From: Eubacteriales Family XIII. Incertae Sedis bacterium
Lineage (GTDB): Bacteria > Bacillota > Clostridia > Peptostreptococcales > Anaerovoracaceae
NCBI GenBank assembly: GCA_031264295.1
Contig: JAISED010000028.1
Span: 1-57,366, forward strand
Length of the DNA stretch: 57,366 bases
Reading direction: 5' to 3'
Position 1 is the stretch's first letter. The number at the start of each line of letters is the position of its first letter. The position numbers were made by a program, and so were the translations under genes. This document shows, in pieces, positions 15,877 to 24,793 of this stretch. Below the pieces are notes generated by a model. That model had not been told where the DNA came from and did not search any database. It saw only the letters and a program-made list of their open reading frames with translations.

Positions 15877-18800
15877 TTACTTCGTCGCGCTTGGACTTTC
15901 AGAGGCTGCGTTTCCCGCCGCCTCACTGTCTGCTGCGGCTTCACCCTCAGCAGTTTCAGTAGCCTCGGCGCTTCCTTCGCTCGCGGCCGCTTCATCCGCT
16001 ACTGCAGCGGGAGCGGATTGTCCCGCTACGAAATCCTGCACTCCGCAGATTATCTTAGCGGTCTCCTGACGTGTCGCATATGCCAGGGGATCAAACGCGC
16101 CGCTTTCACGACCGCTTACTATGCCAAGCTGCTTGAGCATGCTTACCGCGTCTTTAGCGTAGTCCGCTATGAGCGCTGAATCGGGGAATACGCCGCCGTC
16201 CGCTGCGGGCAATGTGACCCCGCGCGTGGTCAGGGCGCGATACACGATCGTGCATATATCCTGCCTCGTGATCGTGAGGTTCGGAGCAAAGCTGTCGCTT
16301 GAAACGCCTGTGACGATATTGTTGGACGAGGCGATGTCCACAAACTCTTTGTGCCAATCCCCGACGCTTACGTCGCTGAATGTCTTAACGTCGCTTCCGG
16401 CGGCGAGTCCCATAGCCAAGCTGATCATCTTGGTGAACTCGGCGCGCGTCACATCGCCGTTCGGGTCTATAGTGCCGTTTGTGCGTCCGCTCATTATGCC
16501 GGCCGTCACAAGCTTCTCTACGAAGGGTCTCGCCCAGTCGGCTATGCTCGCCTGATCTGAGTAAGTGGCCAATGGTCCGGTAGGAACATCCACACCGGCT
16601 CCCGTGGACGTAGGCGCGTCTACCGCAGGCTGCGTCGTTGTTGCGGGAGGCTGCGGCGTATTATTGGTGGTGGTGTTGCTCGTTCCCGGATTATAAGTCC
16701 CTACCGCCTTCCAGTTAGGCGTCAGTGTAAGGTTAGCGTTTACGAGTGTACTAAAGTCATAGACGTTGTCGCCATTCTTCCATCCTAAGAGGTTGTAACC
16801 CATGCGGGTGGGCTTGGGGTCTACTATGTCGCTGACCGCCGTACCCTTCTTGACAATCTTGATGAAATCAGCCTTACCGTCGGCGTTATAGTCAAAGCTT
16901 ACCTTGATTCTGTCCGCTATAGCACTCGCTCCGTCGGCGTTCACCGGAGTGGTCAAGGGAGCGCTGTTATACTTAGTCGGCATAGCCAATGTTTCGGTGG
17001 TTTTGGTCGTTCCGCTCGCTCCGTATGTAAGACCGAAGCCGAAATCCCACACATTTCCCTCTGAATCCGTATATGGGGTCATGTCGCGAGGAACATCTTC
17101 ATACTGTTCTTCAACAGTCGCCATGTCCTTCGGCATCTGCATCGGAAGGAGTCCCTTGGGGCTCGCCGGAACTGTCTGATCCGCCGCCGCTCCGTTCTTT
17201 GTCTCTCCGACAATGATATCCAGTACGGCTGCCATCTGGTTTTCGAAATCCAGAAGCACAGCGTCGGCAAGGGGTTCTATATCTTCCAACACCATGGGAT
17301 TCGTAACCTTCAGCGAGAAGATAAGCGGCTTTTTACTATCCTCTGCGAGTTTGATGTCTTCCAAGAAGTTCGGCAAGGTGGACGGGCTTGTTCCGAAGAA
17401 ACCCGGAATCGCATCGAAAGGATTCGCTGTCTTGCCTTTGTATGAATTATTCGTTCTGCCTGTAACGTTGCCCTGGGAGTCTCTTATCGGCGCGCCCGCA
17501 ACGCTCACAGCACGGGAGTCGACAGCCGTATACGCCTTATAGTCAATAGCGGCGGGTTTGAAGGCGATAGAACCGTCACTATTATATGAGCCGCCGCCAA
17601 ATAGCAGCGAGGATCCGAACACGAGAGCCACATCCGCGTCGCCCGCTTTTGCGGGATCCGTGATCACATTGTCTTCGCCGAAATAGGTCTTTATGAGCGC
17701 CAACGCGTCGTCACTCATGGTCTTGGGATTTGTTCTGCCTGAAGCCGCGCCTGGTACGTAAACTTTCACGCCATCCGCAAGCGGAAGCACATTACCCTTG
17801 TTCTTGAGAAGCACCGTGGAATCCAGCTGAGCCTGATATCCCGCCTGGACGAAGGCGTCGCTTCCCAGCAGGTCTTCCGCGTCGTCGATATTCACATAGG
17901 GATTCTCGAAGAGTCCCGGATTGAATATATTCGTCAGCAGAGCTTTCGTGGACGCCAATATGAACGGCTCAATCTCTGTTTTATCGGCGTTATAAGCATC
18001 TACAATAGGTTCTATGGTGTTTAGGCCGCCGAACTGGTTGACGCCGGCGCGCAGCAGCAGATCTGCCCTGCCCTGCCTGTCTGTTCTTGTAAATCCGTCA
18101 ATACCGGGATGATGATCATCTACGCCCCATATCATGCCCGGCGTCGGGCCGAACATGGATTCACCGGCACTTTCCGAAGGTCCTATGACGTTCCAGTCTG
18201 TGCAGACTACGCCGTTGAACTTGTATGCGCCGCGCAGGAGATCGGTGATCATATATTTACTGTAGGCGTTAGCCATATTCAGCGCCGCCTTTGTTGCATT
18301 CGACGAGTTCGGTTCGGAACCCGGAACCTGAAGATAGGATATCGTGTAATACGGCATTACCGCAGTGGCCTTTTCCGTCGGTCCCACATCACCGAAAGCG
18401 CCGTCCACGAATGGGATCAGATGTGCGTTGAAGTTGCCGCCCGGATATACAGCGTATTTGCCGTATGCATAATGGGCGTCCTGTCCGCCTTCTCCCGCGC
18501 CGCCTCCCGGCCAGTGCTTGATCATGGCGTTAACGCTGTATGGTCCCCAACCGTTAGTAGCTTCGGCGTCGAAGCTTCCGTCGTCCTTAATGCTATAGCT
18601 GGACTGGAATCCGCGCACGTAGGAGGCTGTCATATCCGCCGCGAGCTTGGGATCCTCGCCGAATGTGCCGTTAAAGCGGCTCCATCTGGGATCCGTAGCT
18701 ATGTCGATCTGGGGCGACAGCGCCGTGGCTATGCCCATAAGTCTGTATTCTGTGGAAGCGATCTGCCCGAAGTTCAGCATGACTTTAGGATCGAAAGTCG

Positions 18801-19725
18801 CAGCGATCCCCAGGGAAGACGGCCAAGCGGAGATCCCCGCAGCGTCCAGGCTGTATTCGGCCGTCCCTACGCTGTCCGCACCATGACGCGGATCCGATGA
18901 ATTGTTGGCGGGTATGCCGTAGTCGCCTGCCTGTCCTTCCAGGTAAGCCTGTACGTTATTCGTCCAGCGGGCGGCGTCAACGGGATCGCTTATCTGCATT
19001 ACAAGAACGTGGCGCAGATGATCCGCTGTCAAGAACTGTTTCTGAGCCGTTCCGATATATGGATCGTTTACCATCTGATGGCTACTGTAGAGCATAAGTC
19101 CCGCCATCTTCTCGATCCCCTTGGTATCCGCTGCCAGCTTAGCCGCGAGATCGTCGACGCGTTCACTGACCGGCAGTGTCCAGTCCTCATAATCGTCAAG
19201 TTCTCCGTTGCCGTTCAGATCCTTGAATACCACCAATGTACTATCATAAGAACCATCCAGGTATTCTGATATGTCGTCTATCGGAGCGCCGTCCTCGTCA
19301 AGCAGCTTTGAAGCCGCTGTGATACCCAGTGTGACGCCCCCGGCAGTAGTAATATCAACAAAAGCAACCTCGGCCTGCCATGCCGCATAAAGGGTTGTAT
19401 CCGCGGTTATAGCGGTTTTCGAAGTCGCTATGGGATGCGATTCGGAAGCCATTATGCCCATGTAGCTGCCGCTGCTTATGGCGTACCAGCCCTTGAACTC
19501 ATAGCCAACGCGGCTTATGTCGCCAACGTCCGGCAATGCGACGCCAATCGCGGCGCCGCTGGCTACAGTGATAGTCGCCGGCGTCGTTCCCACGCCGCCG
19601 TTAAGGTCGAAAGTCACTGTATGATCCCCTTCGGCGGCGAAAGCGCCTCCTCCAACGGGTAAACAAGCGAAGATCATAGTGAAGCATAAAGCAATATAGA
19701 GCAGTCTCTTTATATGTCCGTTCAT
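15877..19725 (-). CDS. Surface-anchored glycoside hydrolase family 3 protein with InlB-type repeats and SLH domains
   Basis: A 1282-residue exported protein. Order: signal peptide (about 1-30, AFAA), an InlB-type beta repeat (about 36-118, TFDLNGG ... GYEFKGWYA ... LYAAW), the GH3 barrel and sandwich (about 135-900), a second InlB-type repeat (about 940-1010), a Thr/Pro-rich linker, three SLH domains (about 1052-1232) and an Ala/Glu tail. The likely nucleophile is Asp510 in VVCTDWNV; DPRWSRFNGTFGEDP and KHWPGGGAGEGGQDAHY are typical GH3 loops. GH3 enzymes are exo-acting beta-glucosidases, xylosidases or N-acetylglucosaminidases; the substrate here cannot be fixed. SLH domains tether it to wall polysaccharide. 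The second ATG (19725) has GGAGG seven bases ahead and is preferred over the ATG two codons earlier. Confidence 0.88.
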   Translation of the reverse strand: MNGHIKRLLYIALCFTMIFACLPVGGGAFAAEGDHTVTFDLNGGVGTTPATITVASGAAIGVALPDVGDISRVGYEFKGWYAISSGSYMGIMASESHPIATSKTAITADTTLYAAWQAEVAFVDITTAGGVTLGITAASKLLDEDGAPIDDISEYLDGSYDSTLVVFKDLNGNGELDDYEDWTLPVSERVDDLAAKLAADTKGIEKMAGLMLYSSHQMVNDPYIGTAQKQFLTADHLRHVLVMQISDPVDAARWTNNVQAYLEGQAGDYGIPANNSSDPRHGADSVGTAEYSLDAAGISAWPSSLGIAATFDPKVMLNFGQIASTEYRLMGIATALSPQIDIATDPRWSRFNGTFGEDPKLAADMTASYVRGFQSSYSIKDDGSFDAEATNGWGPYSVNAMIKHWPGGGAGEGGQDAHYAYGKYAVYPGGNFNAHLIPFVDGAFGDVGPTEKATAVMPYYTISYLQVPGSEPNSSNATKAALNMANAYSKYMITDLLRGAYKFNGVVCTDWNVIGPSESAGESMFGPTPGMIWGVDDHHPGIDGFTRTDRQGRADLLLRAGVNQFGGLNTIEPIVDAYNADKTEIEPFILASTKALLTNIFNPGLFENPYVNIDDAEDLLGSDAFVQAGYQAQLDSTVLLKNKGNVLPLADGVKVYVPGAASGRTNPKTMSDDALALIKTYFGEDNVITDPAKAGDADVALVFGSSLLFGGGSYNSDGSIAFKPAAIDYKAYTAVDSRAVSVAGAPIRDSQGNVTGRTNNSYKGKTANPFDAIPGFFGTSPSTLPNFLEDIKLAEDSKKPLIFSLKVTNPMVLEDIEPLADAVLLDFENQMAAVLDIIVGETKNGAAADQTVPASPKGLLPMQMPKDMATVEEQYEDVPRDMTPYTDSEGNVWDFGFGLTYGASGTTKTTETLAMPTKYNSAPLTTPVNADGASAIADRIKVSFDYNADGKADFIKIVKKGTAVSDIVDPKPTRMGYNLLGWKNGDNVYDFSTLVNANLTLTPNWKAVGTYNPGTSNTTTNNTPQPPATTTQPAVDAPTSTGAGVDVPTGPLATYSDQASIADWARPFVEKLVTAGIMSGRTNGTIDPNGDVTRAEFTKMISLAMGLAAGSDVKTFSDVSVGDWHKEFVDIASSNNIVTGVSSDSFAPNLTITRQDICTIVYRALTTRGVTLPAADGGVFPDSALIADYAKDAVSMLKQLGIVSGRESGAFDPLAYATRQETAKIICGVQDFVAGQSAPAAVADEAAASEGSAEATETAEGEAAADSEAAGNAASESPSATK

Positions 19726-19795
19726 TCTCATTCCTCCTAAAATTTCACTCTTAGATCATCTGTAAACAGTCCTGCCGCCTGGCGGCCGAACAGCT

Positions 19796-19815
19796 AATAC
19801 TGAATCCAGTATTAA
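19796..19815. repeat. Dispersed palindrome copy 4
   Basis: AATACTGAATCCAGTATTAA, core TACTGAATCCAGTA at 19798-19811. It lies about 70 bases upstream of the GH3 start codon, within the probable leader. Confidence 0.55.
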
Positions 19816-19887
19816 AACCAACATAAATCTTTTCCTTATCATCCCCTCTCACAAAATCGTATATTTCTCAAAATTTTTAGACTATAC

Positions 19888-19941
19888 GGGACTTCTAAAA
19901 ACCTCCCGTGCATTTCCCGGCGAGGAGTTTTGGAAGTTCCC
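19888..19941 (-). ncRNA. Candidate structured 5-prime leader of the GH3 gene
   Basis: GGGACTTCTAAAAACCTCC (19888-19906) pairs imperfectly with GGAGTTTTGGAAGTTCCC (19924-19941) around a loop that itself offers an alternative ACGGGA/TCCCGT pairing (19886-19910). On the minus strand this is 160-220 bases before the GH3 start. It does not match a riboswitch class I recognise. Confidence 0.3.
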
Positions 19942-20093
19942 TCAAATAGAATCTCCGCACCGTACAATTATACATGCCAAGAAGGAATATATCAACTTTT
20001 TTAACAGGTCGCCCGAAAATGAAATTTAAATGAAATTTAATGGAAATATATTTGTAAACTTCCTGGGAACAAACAAGCTATCGCCCTCTCCGT

Positions 20094-20219
20094 CATTGAA
20101 TATGTTCAAGGTGCGGACACACGCACTATAACATATGTATCCGCACCTTGTTGTTTACACTACTGCATATTTACAGGTAAGTACCTATCCGACTCATTGG
20201 CTCTATATAGCGGCCTCTA
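20094..20219. repeat. Direct repeat R1 flanking the MerR/lipoprotein block
   Basis: About 125 bp, related to R2 at 22284-22407. Shared blocks include TATGTTCAAGGTGCGGACAC, a hairpin AAGGTGCGGA / TCCGCACCTT (20107-20149), ACACTACTGCATATTT and CGACTCATT. Similarity is high in the first 70 bases and fades after that. Confidence 0.75.
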
Positions 20220-20292
20220 AACGCAGTATCGCTGGAGCCGTTATGGGAGTAGCAACGCAATCTGCTTTTTCTAATTTTCACCATGAGATTGA

Positions 20293-21120
20293 CTACTGCA
20301 CCGCATTAGATATCATGAACGAGATTCGTATCAGGTAGTTGTCCGGTTCAGTAATAGAAATTTCGTTTAATGGGTATGTTTCCCACGCAGGACCGATTAC
20401 ACTGAGTCCGTGTTTTTCCGCATAGTCTAACATAGAATTATAGAGTGAAGCTCCTTGCCCATAATAGCCACGAGTATAGCCTGTGAGATAAGTCCCCGCA
20501 GGACGTTCATTTAGACCGGCAGGCGTCACAAAGAAAAAGTGATCAGGCCTGTCAAATTGGCGTGATTCCAAATGTTCCTTCGATAAGACCGCCCAGATTG
20601 GATAATGCATGGGATCTTGTTCCTGCGCTTTAATTGCGTAGTTGCAGAAATCTACTAATGCGTCATCTGTCGTCTTCCCGTCAGAGTAGTCGATTTGTGG
20701 GCCAAGTAAGATTGAAACAGAATTCAGCTTCTCAATGTGAATTGCACACCTTTCCGCCGCCATGCCACCACAGATCAAATCATTCAGCACTTTTAACATT
20801 CGCTTTTCAGTTTGCAAATTAGCAATTTCATCATCAATGCATGCATCTCTCTCTTGTATAATTGAACAAATTTTGTCAGGAGTACGTTCCTTGATGATCT
20901 CAGAAATTTGGCTTAACTTATAGCCCAGATTTAAAAAAACAGAAATAACCCTAATGTCTTGGATCTGTTTCTGTCTATAGTAACGATAGTTGTTTTTTTC
21001 GTTTCGACCGGCAGGTTTGAGTAATCCGATACGATCATAGTGGAGTAGTGTGCTGCGCGTCGTTCGCGAAAGCCTAGCAAGGTCACTTATACCGATCTCG
21101 GCGGCATGCTCTGATTTCAT
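20293..21120 (-). CDS. MerR-family transcriptional regulator with effector-binding-like C-terminal domain
   Basis: A 275-residue regulator. The N-terminal winged helix-turn-helix reads ISDLARLSRTTRSTLLHYDRIGLLKPA ... YRYYRQKQIQDIRVISVFLNLGYKLSQI, followed by the long dimer helix (about 75-115). The C-terminal 150 residues resemble small-molecule sensor domains of the GyrI/BmrR type (YPIWAVLS, GTYLTGYTRGYYGQGASLYNSMLDYAEKHGL, GPAWETYPLNEI). GGAGG lies four bases before the ATG. It lies 27 bases after the lipoprotein gene on the same strand. Such proteins untwist promoters with long spacers; a matching promoter with a 19-base spacer lies at 22694-22724. The inducer is unknown. Confidence 0.88.
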   Translation of the reverse strand: MKSEHAAEIGISDLARLSRTTRSTLLHYDRIGLLKPAGRNEKNNYRYYRQKQIQDIRVISVFLNLGYKLSQISEIIKERTPDKICSIIQERDACIDDEIANLQTEKRMLKVLNDLICGGMAAERCAIHIEKLNSVSILLGPQIDYSDGKTTDDALVDFCNYAIKAQEQDPMHYPIWAVLSKEHLESRQFDRPDHFFFVTPAGLNERPAGTYLTGYTRGYYGQGASLYNSMLDYAEKHGLSVIGPAWETYPLNEISITEPDNYLIRISFMISNAVQ

Positions 21121-21146
21121 TCTTCCTCCCTCTTAAATACAAACAG

Positions 21147-22262
21147 CTACATTTTTGTGACACGTAGAATTGATGAGTTCTCTTCATCATGAGTGACGAA
21201 AAATCGATCCATTATAACATTGTTGCTTAGAAGATAAGCCTCTTCACGCCGTTGAAGGATTTTCTTGCTTGAGCCTTGGACTGGGTTGTTCACCCATAAA
21301 GCGTTCCTTGCGTTTATAATGATTTCATCACCCAAAGTCTGAAACGAAAACAAATATGTGTCCGCTTTGTTGATATTGCCATACAGGACGCCGGAATTGT
21401 AGTCCATAGCATAGATTGAATTATCCTCGTCATTGTCATCAATGACGGAAAAATACAAAAAGCGATCTGTAACTACGCATTTTCGTATATCCTGATTTTC
21501 AACGCCAAACAAACGAAATGGAATTTTCTTTACAACAACATCGTTTTCGATATCGTAGATATGAAACTCAGCCTCTTCTGTTACTTTATTAAGTGCTCCG
21601 AATGCAATGCGTCCGTTTCGTATTTGCGCGCGGCAGTACGGCGACTGCCTCGCAACCTCATCGCTGGCCACGCGAATCGTTCCTGACGCAATATCTAAAA
21701 CATATAGGCAAAGTTTTTTCATGTCGTTTTCGTCAAACCAAGCTAAGTATTTGCTATCTGTCTCAAGACAGATAGGATGCCGTTCCTCGCTTATTGTGCG
21801 AACGATTGTCAATTCACGACTTTTCAGGTTAAACCTCTCAATCTTACGTTGCTCATTCTCAAACCTTACCCAGAAGAGAGAGTCAGGTGTCGCTCGCAAT
21901 TCATTAAAGAAGGATGGCTGATCATACGAATATATAAGTTCTTCCTTCCCCGTGTCACCCCGTAGTTCAACGACTTGTGTGAGTCCATCCACTTGACCTG
22001 CTGGTATTGGCTTTCCTTTCATATAATAAATCGCGTTCTCATTCGCGGAAATGTCTGATATATTCCACCCCTCATTCGGATTAATCTCAAACTGCTCAAT
22101 CCTGTACCCATCAACTTCTTCCATGCTATAGCTGCTGATTTTCTCTTGGTTCGCCTGCCCTGTCTGTACCTGCGAATTGATGTCAGAGTTATAGCATCCT
22201 TGAAATGCCAAGATTGGTAAAATCAATAGACCTGCCAAAAGCAACAGTCTTTTTTCCTTCAT
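21147..22262 (-). CDS. Exported lipoprotein, predicted beta-propeller
   Basis: A 371-residue lipoprotein: signal peptide with lipobox LAFQGC (Cys23), then repeated units of four short strands with patterns such as DSLFWVRFENEQRKIERFNL, KYLAWFDENDMKKLCLYVLD and RFLYFSVIDDND, typical of a beta-propeller (TolB or DUF5050-like). No catalytic residues can be named. It probably binds a ligand or partner outside the membrane. It shares a strand and a short gap with the MerR gene, so the pair may sense and respond to an envelope-active compound; this is inference. The ATG at 22262 was chosen for the signal peptide and AGAGG upstream. Confidence 0.7.
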   Translation of the reverse strand: MKEKRLLLLAGLLILPILAFQGCYNSDINSQVQTGQANQEKISSYSMEEVDGYRIEQFEINPNEGWNISDISANENAIYYMKGKPIPAGQVDGLTQVVELRGDTGKEELIYSYDQPSFFNELRATPDSLFWVRFENEQRKIERFNLKSRELTIVRTISEERHPICLETDSKYLAWFDENDMKKLCLYVLDIASGTIRVASDEVARQSPYCRAQIRNGRIAFGALNKVTEEAEFHIYDIENDVVVKKIPFRLFGVENQDIRKCVVTDRFLYFSVIDDNDEDNSIYAMDYNSGVLYGNINKADTYLFSFQTLGDEIIINARNALWVNNPVQGSSKKILQRREEAYLLSNNVIMDRFFVTHDEENSSILRVTKM

Positions 22263-22283
22263 ACTAATATACCTCTTTTCTGC

Positions 22284-22407
22284 CATTAAATATGTTCAAG
22301 GTGCGGACACATGCACTATATATGTATCCGCACCTTGGTTACACTACTGCATATTTGCGGATATTAAATACCTACCCGACTCATTAACTATAGACGCAAG
22401 CGCCTCC
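22284..22407. repeat. Direct repeat R2 flanking the MerR/lipoprotein block
   Basis: Second copy of the repeat at 20094-20219, same orientation. The hairpin AAGGTGCGGA / TCCGCACCTT is at 22298-22336 with a loop 3 bases shorter than in R1. It sits just upstream of the lipoprotein start. Confidence 0.75.
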
Positions 22408-22819
22408 GAACGTGGAACAGATATTATTTTATTGTACTCTTCATTGTAATTGCAGTCCGCAAGTTGAACCTTATCTTTCACCTCATTTAAATTTCTGCTT
22501 TAAAGCAGCTGATTTGTTCCATCGCTACATGCTGATCAGGCAATAGCAAATAAATAGTTGAAGAAAGGCGCGGGTAGCGGCCGCCTACTGCTTTGGTTCG
22601 ACAGTTACTCCTTTTTACATCAAGTATTAATACTCAAAACATCGTTTTAGAGATCAACTGGAATAAATCCAAACCCGCCTTACTTACTATTTCATTCTAC
22701 ACTATGTTGTTGCAATATAGTCAAGTGTTTTTAATTTGTTTTTATATCTTTTTTTACAGGAAATTCTGTGAGGTCTTAAGCTGCATTGACTACCACTTTC
22801 TATTGTCCCTATTATCCCC
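22408..22819. other. AT-rich intergenic region
   Basis: No gene is supported here. Open frames in it have no ribosome site and no family-like sequence. The only readable element is the MerR-type promoter at 22694-22724. Confidence 0.5.
22694..22724 (-). promoter_or_regulatory. MerR-type promoter with 19-base spacer and operator dyad
   Basis: On the minus strand, TTGACT (22719-22724), 19 bases, TAGAAT (22694-22699). The spacer is filled by the dyad ACTATGTTG-TTG-CAATATAGT (22701-22721). A 19-base spacer with a central dyad is the hallmark of promoters controlled by MerR proteins. It would transcribe through a 430-base leader into the lipoprotein and merR genes. Confidence 0.5.
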
Positions 22820-24793
22820 CTATCGCCCGGCGGTCTGTCCAAATCGGTAAATTATAGCGGCGGTCTCAGCGCGCGTAGCGGGTTTCAATGGTTCCAGCAT
22901 GCCCTCGTCATTTCCGTTGACGAATCCCAGCGCCGTCAGAGCCGCTACGGGAGCGGCGGCGTAATCCGCGATATCGGGACGGTCTGCAAAGGCTTCTAAT
23001 GAGGATAATGAAACCCCGCCTTCTACTCTACCGGCTGATACAAGCGCGCGATATGATATGGTCATCATGTCCTGACGCGTTATCTGCTCATCCGGTGCAA
23101 ACATTTTGTCGCCTATACCTGTGATTATTCCCGCGTTCTGAGCCGCGCCGACAGCCGCCCTATAGTAGGCGTTCGGGGCGATATCAATGAATGTAGTATC
23201 GGGCGCGTCTTCTGTCTGAAGCCCGAATAGCCCCGTCAGCATGACGACAAAATCCGCTCTTTTGATCATATCGTTCGGGAGGAATTTCCCATCGGGATAT
23301 CCGTGAATCACGCCTGTCTCAGCAAGCGCGCTTATGTACTCCGCCGCCCAGTGTCCGCCGATATCGCTGAAGTTCACAGATGCGGACTGTCCGTCCTGCC
23401 CGGCTTGGTTCGCCGGTTCAGAGCCGGAGTTATTCCCCTGGACGTTTATCCCGGCGCCGGACGCATTCCCCGCCGTTCCTTCGTTCGTCTCCGCGCCTCC
23501 GACTGCCGCCGCGGGCGGCAGACCCGTCTCGGGCACGCTGTTCAGATCCTGCATCAGCTTATATAGTTCGGAATTCTCTATAAAAGAATTATATGTGTAC
23601 ATTATATATCCCGCGACTCCGGGCTTGTTTCTGTTATAATCCAGCTGTCTCTTAAGTTCAGACACTCCGTACCACGCGTTGCCCCTGTTGGGGTTGCCTG
23701 TTCTGTACGCCGCCTGTCCTATATACAACTTAACGCCGGTTCCTGCGGCGACGTCCGACCACCAATCCACAAGCGTCACGTATTCGGCGACCTCGAAACC
23801 GATATTCCAGTATATTTGGGGCGCTATATAATCCATTAGACCGCGCTTGACCCATCCTCTGGTATCGGCGTATTTCTGGGTATACGCCTCACCGCCGCGG
23901 GTGTTGCTGCCCAGCGGCGACGTGCCTATGTTTGCCCATATGCCCATAGGACTCACGCCGAATACCATATTTTTGCCGCTCGAATGTACGATATTATACA
24001 TGTCCGATACAGTGGTTTCCGTATTCGCCCTCCGCCAGTCCGCGAGGGAAAGCCCGCCGCCGTAAGCGGCAAAGGCGGCTGCGTCATTGAATTCCTGTCC
24101 CGGATAAAAATAATCGTCAATATGAATGCCGTCCACATTGTAATTGTTAACAATTTCACGAACTCCGTCGGCTATCAACTGTCTTACGCCGGGTTCTCCC
24201 GGATTCCAATACATTTTTCCGTCATAGACGACTGTCCAATCCGGATGCGCCAAGGCCGGATGATCCGGAGCAAGCTTGGTATTATCGGATGCTTCGGATG
24301 TAATCCTGTAGGGGTTAAGCCACGCGTGAAGCTGCATACCGCGCTCGTGAGCGGCTTGTATCATAAATGCGAGCGGATCGAACTGCTCCGCGGGCGCAAG
24401 CCCCTGCGTTCCCGTCAGATACTTCGACCACGGGAAAAATGCCGACTTGTATAAAGCGTCCGAAGCCGGGCGCACCTGGAAGAAGATCGCGTTAAACCCC
24501 AGAGCCTTTGCATTGTCCAGTATGCGTATCGCGTCGTTTTTAAGCGCCTCCGGGTCTGTCGTAGCCTTTGAGGGGTAATTCAGCGATAACACAGTGGGAA
24601 CCCATACGCCGCGCAGTTCCGTGTCCGCAGCGAATGCGGCGCCGCTTCCCTGCCCGATGCCTGTGAATACGGTGGTTAGAATCAGCATAAGCGACGCAAC
24701 GGCGGCGACTAAACGCCTTCCGCCCATATGTAAGCCCGCCGCATACTGCCGCCTTCCATCCGCCGTCTTAGCGGCATATCTTCGCATGTTCAT
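22820..24793 (-). CDS. SLH-anchored glycosyl-hydrolase-like protein (GHL10/DUF187, YngK type)
   Basis: A 657-residue exported protein. After a basic N-terminus and signal peptide (about 1-56, cleavage near AFAA) comes a barrel domain (about 57-400) beginning ELRGVWVPTVLSLNYPSK, with FNAIFFQVRPASDALY, LHAWLNPYRI, GVREIVNNYNVDGIHIDDYFYPG and GVSPMGIWANIG, the marks of the DUF187/GHL10 family of predicted glycosidases. Asp-Asp in HIDDYF is the likely catalytic region. A Gly/Asn-rich linker (about 415-470) leads to three SLH domains (about 475-655). Probable substrate: a wall or environmental glycan. Its ATG overlaps the aminotransferase stop (ATGA) and has GGAGG seven bases ahead. Confidence 0.87.
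   Translation of the reverse strand: MNMRRYAAKTADGRRQYAAGLHMGGRRLVAAVASLMLILTTVFTGIGQGSGAAFAADTELRGVWVPTVLSLNYPSKATTDPEALKNDAIRILDNAKALGFNAIFFQVRPASDALYKSAFFPWSKYLTGTQGLAPAEQFDPLAFMIQAAHERGMQLHAWLNPYRITSEASDNTKLAPDHPALAHPDWTVVYDGKMYWNPGEPGVRQLIADGVREIVNNYNVDGIHIDDYFYPGQEFNDAAAFAAYGGGLSLADWRRANTETTVSDMYNIVHSSGKNMVFGVSPMGIWANIGTSPLGSNTRGGEAYTQKYADTRGWVKRGLMDYIAPQIYWNIGFEVAEYVTLVDWWSDVAAGTGVKLYIGQAAYRTGNPNRGNAWYGVSELKRQLDYNRNKPGVAGYIMYTYNSFIENSELYKLMQDLNSVPETGLPPAAAVGGAETNEGTAGNASGAGINVQGNNSGSEPANQAGQDGQSASVNFSDIGGHWAAEYISALAETGVIHGYPDGKFLPNDMIKRADFVVMLTGLFGLQTEDAPDTTFIDIAPNAYYRAAVGAAQNAGIITGIGDKMFAPDEQITRQDMMTISYRALVSAGRVEGGVSLSSLEAFADRPDIADYAAAPVAALTALGFVNGNDEGMLEPLKPATRAETAAIIYRFGQTAGR

Larger units (their letters stand above)
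19726..20093. other. Intergenic region upstream of the GH3 gene
   Basis: No gene seen. It holds palindrome copy 4, the leader stem described at 19888-19941, and an AT-rich stretch with GAAATTTAAATGAAATTTAAT (20019-20041, a short tandem). This is the 5-prime side of the minus-strand GH3 gene, so its promoter should lie here; none was clear enough to call. Confidence 0.5.

Noticed and set aside
18109..18900. 263-residue plus-strand frame inside the GH3 gene
   Set aside because: Antisense shadow lacking a ribosome site; the GH3 catalytic region is on the other strand.
22593..22850. 85-residue plus-strand frame in the intergenic region
   Set aside because: No ribosome site, odd composition, overlaps the end of the glycosidase-like gene; no family resemblance.
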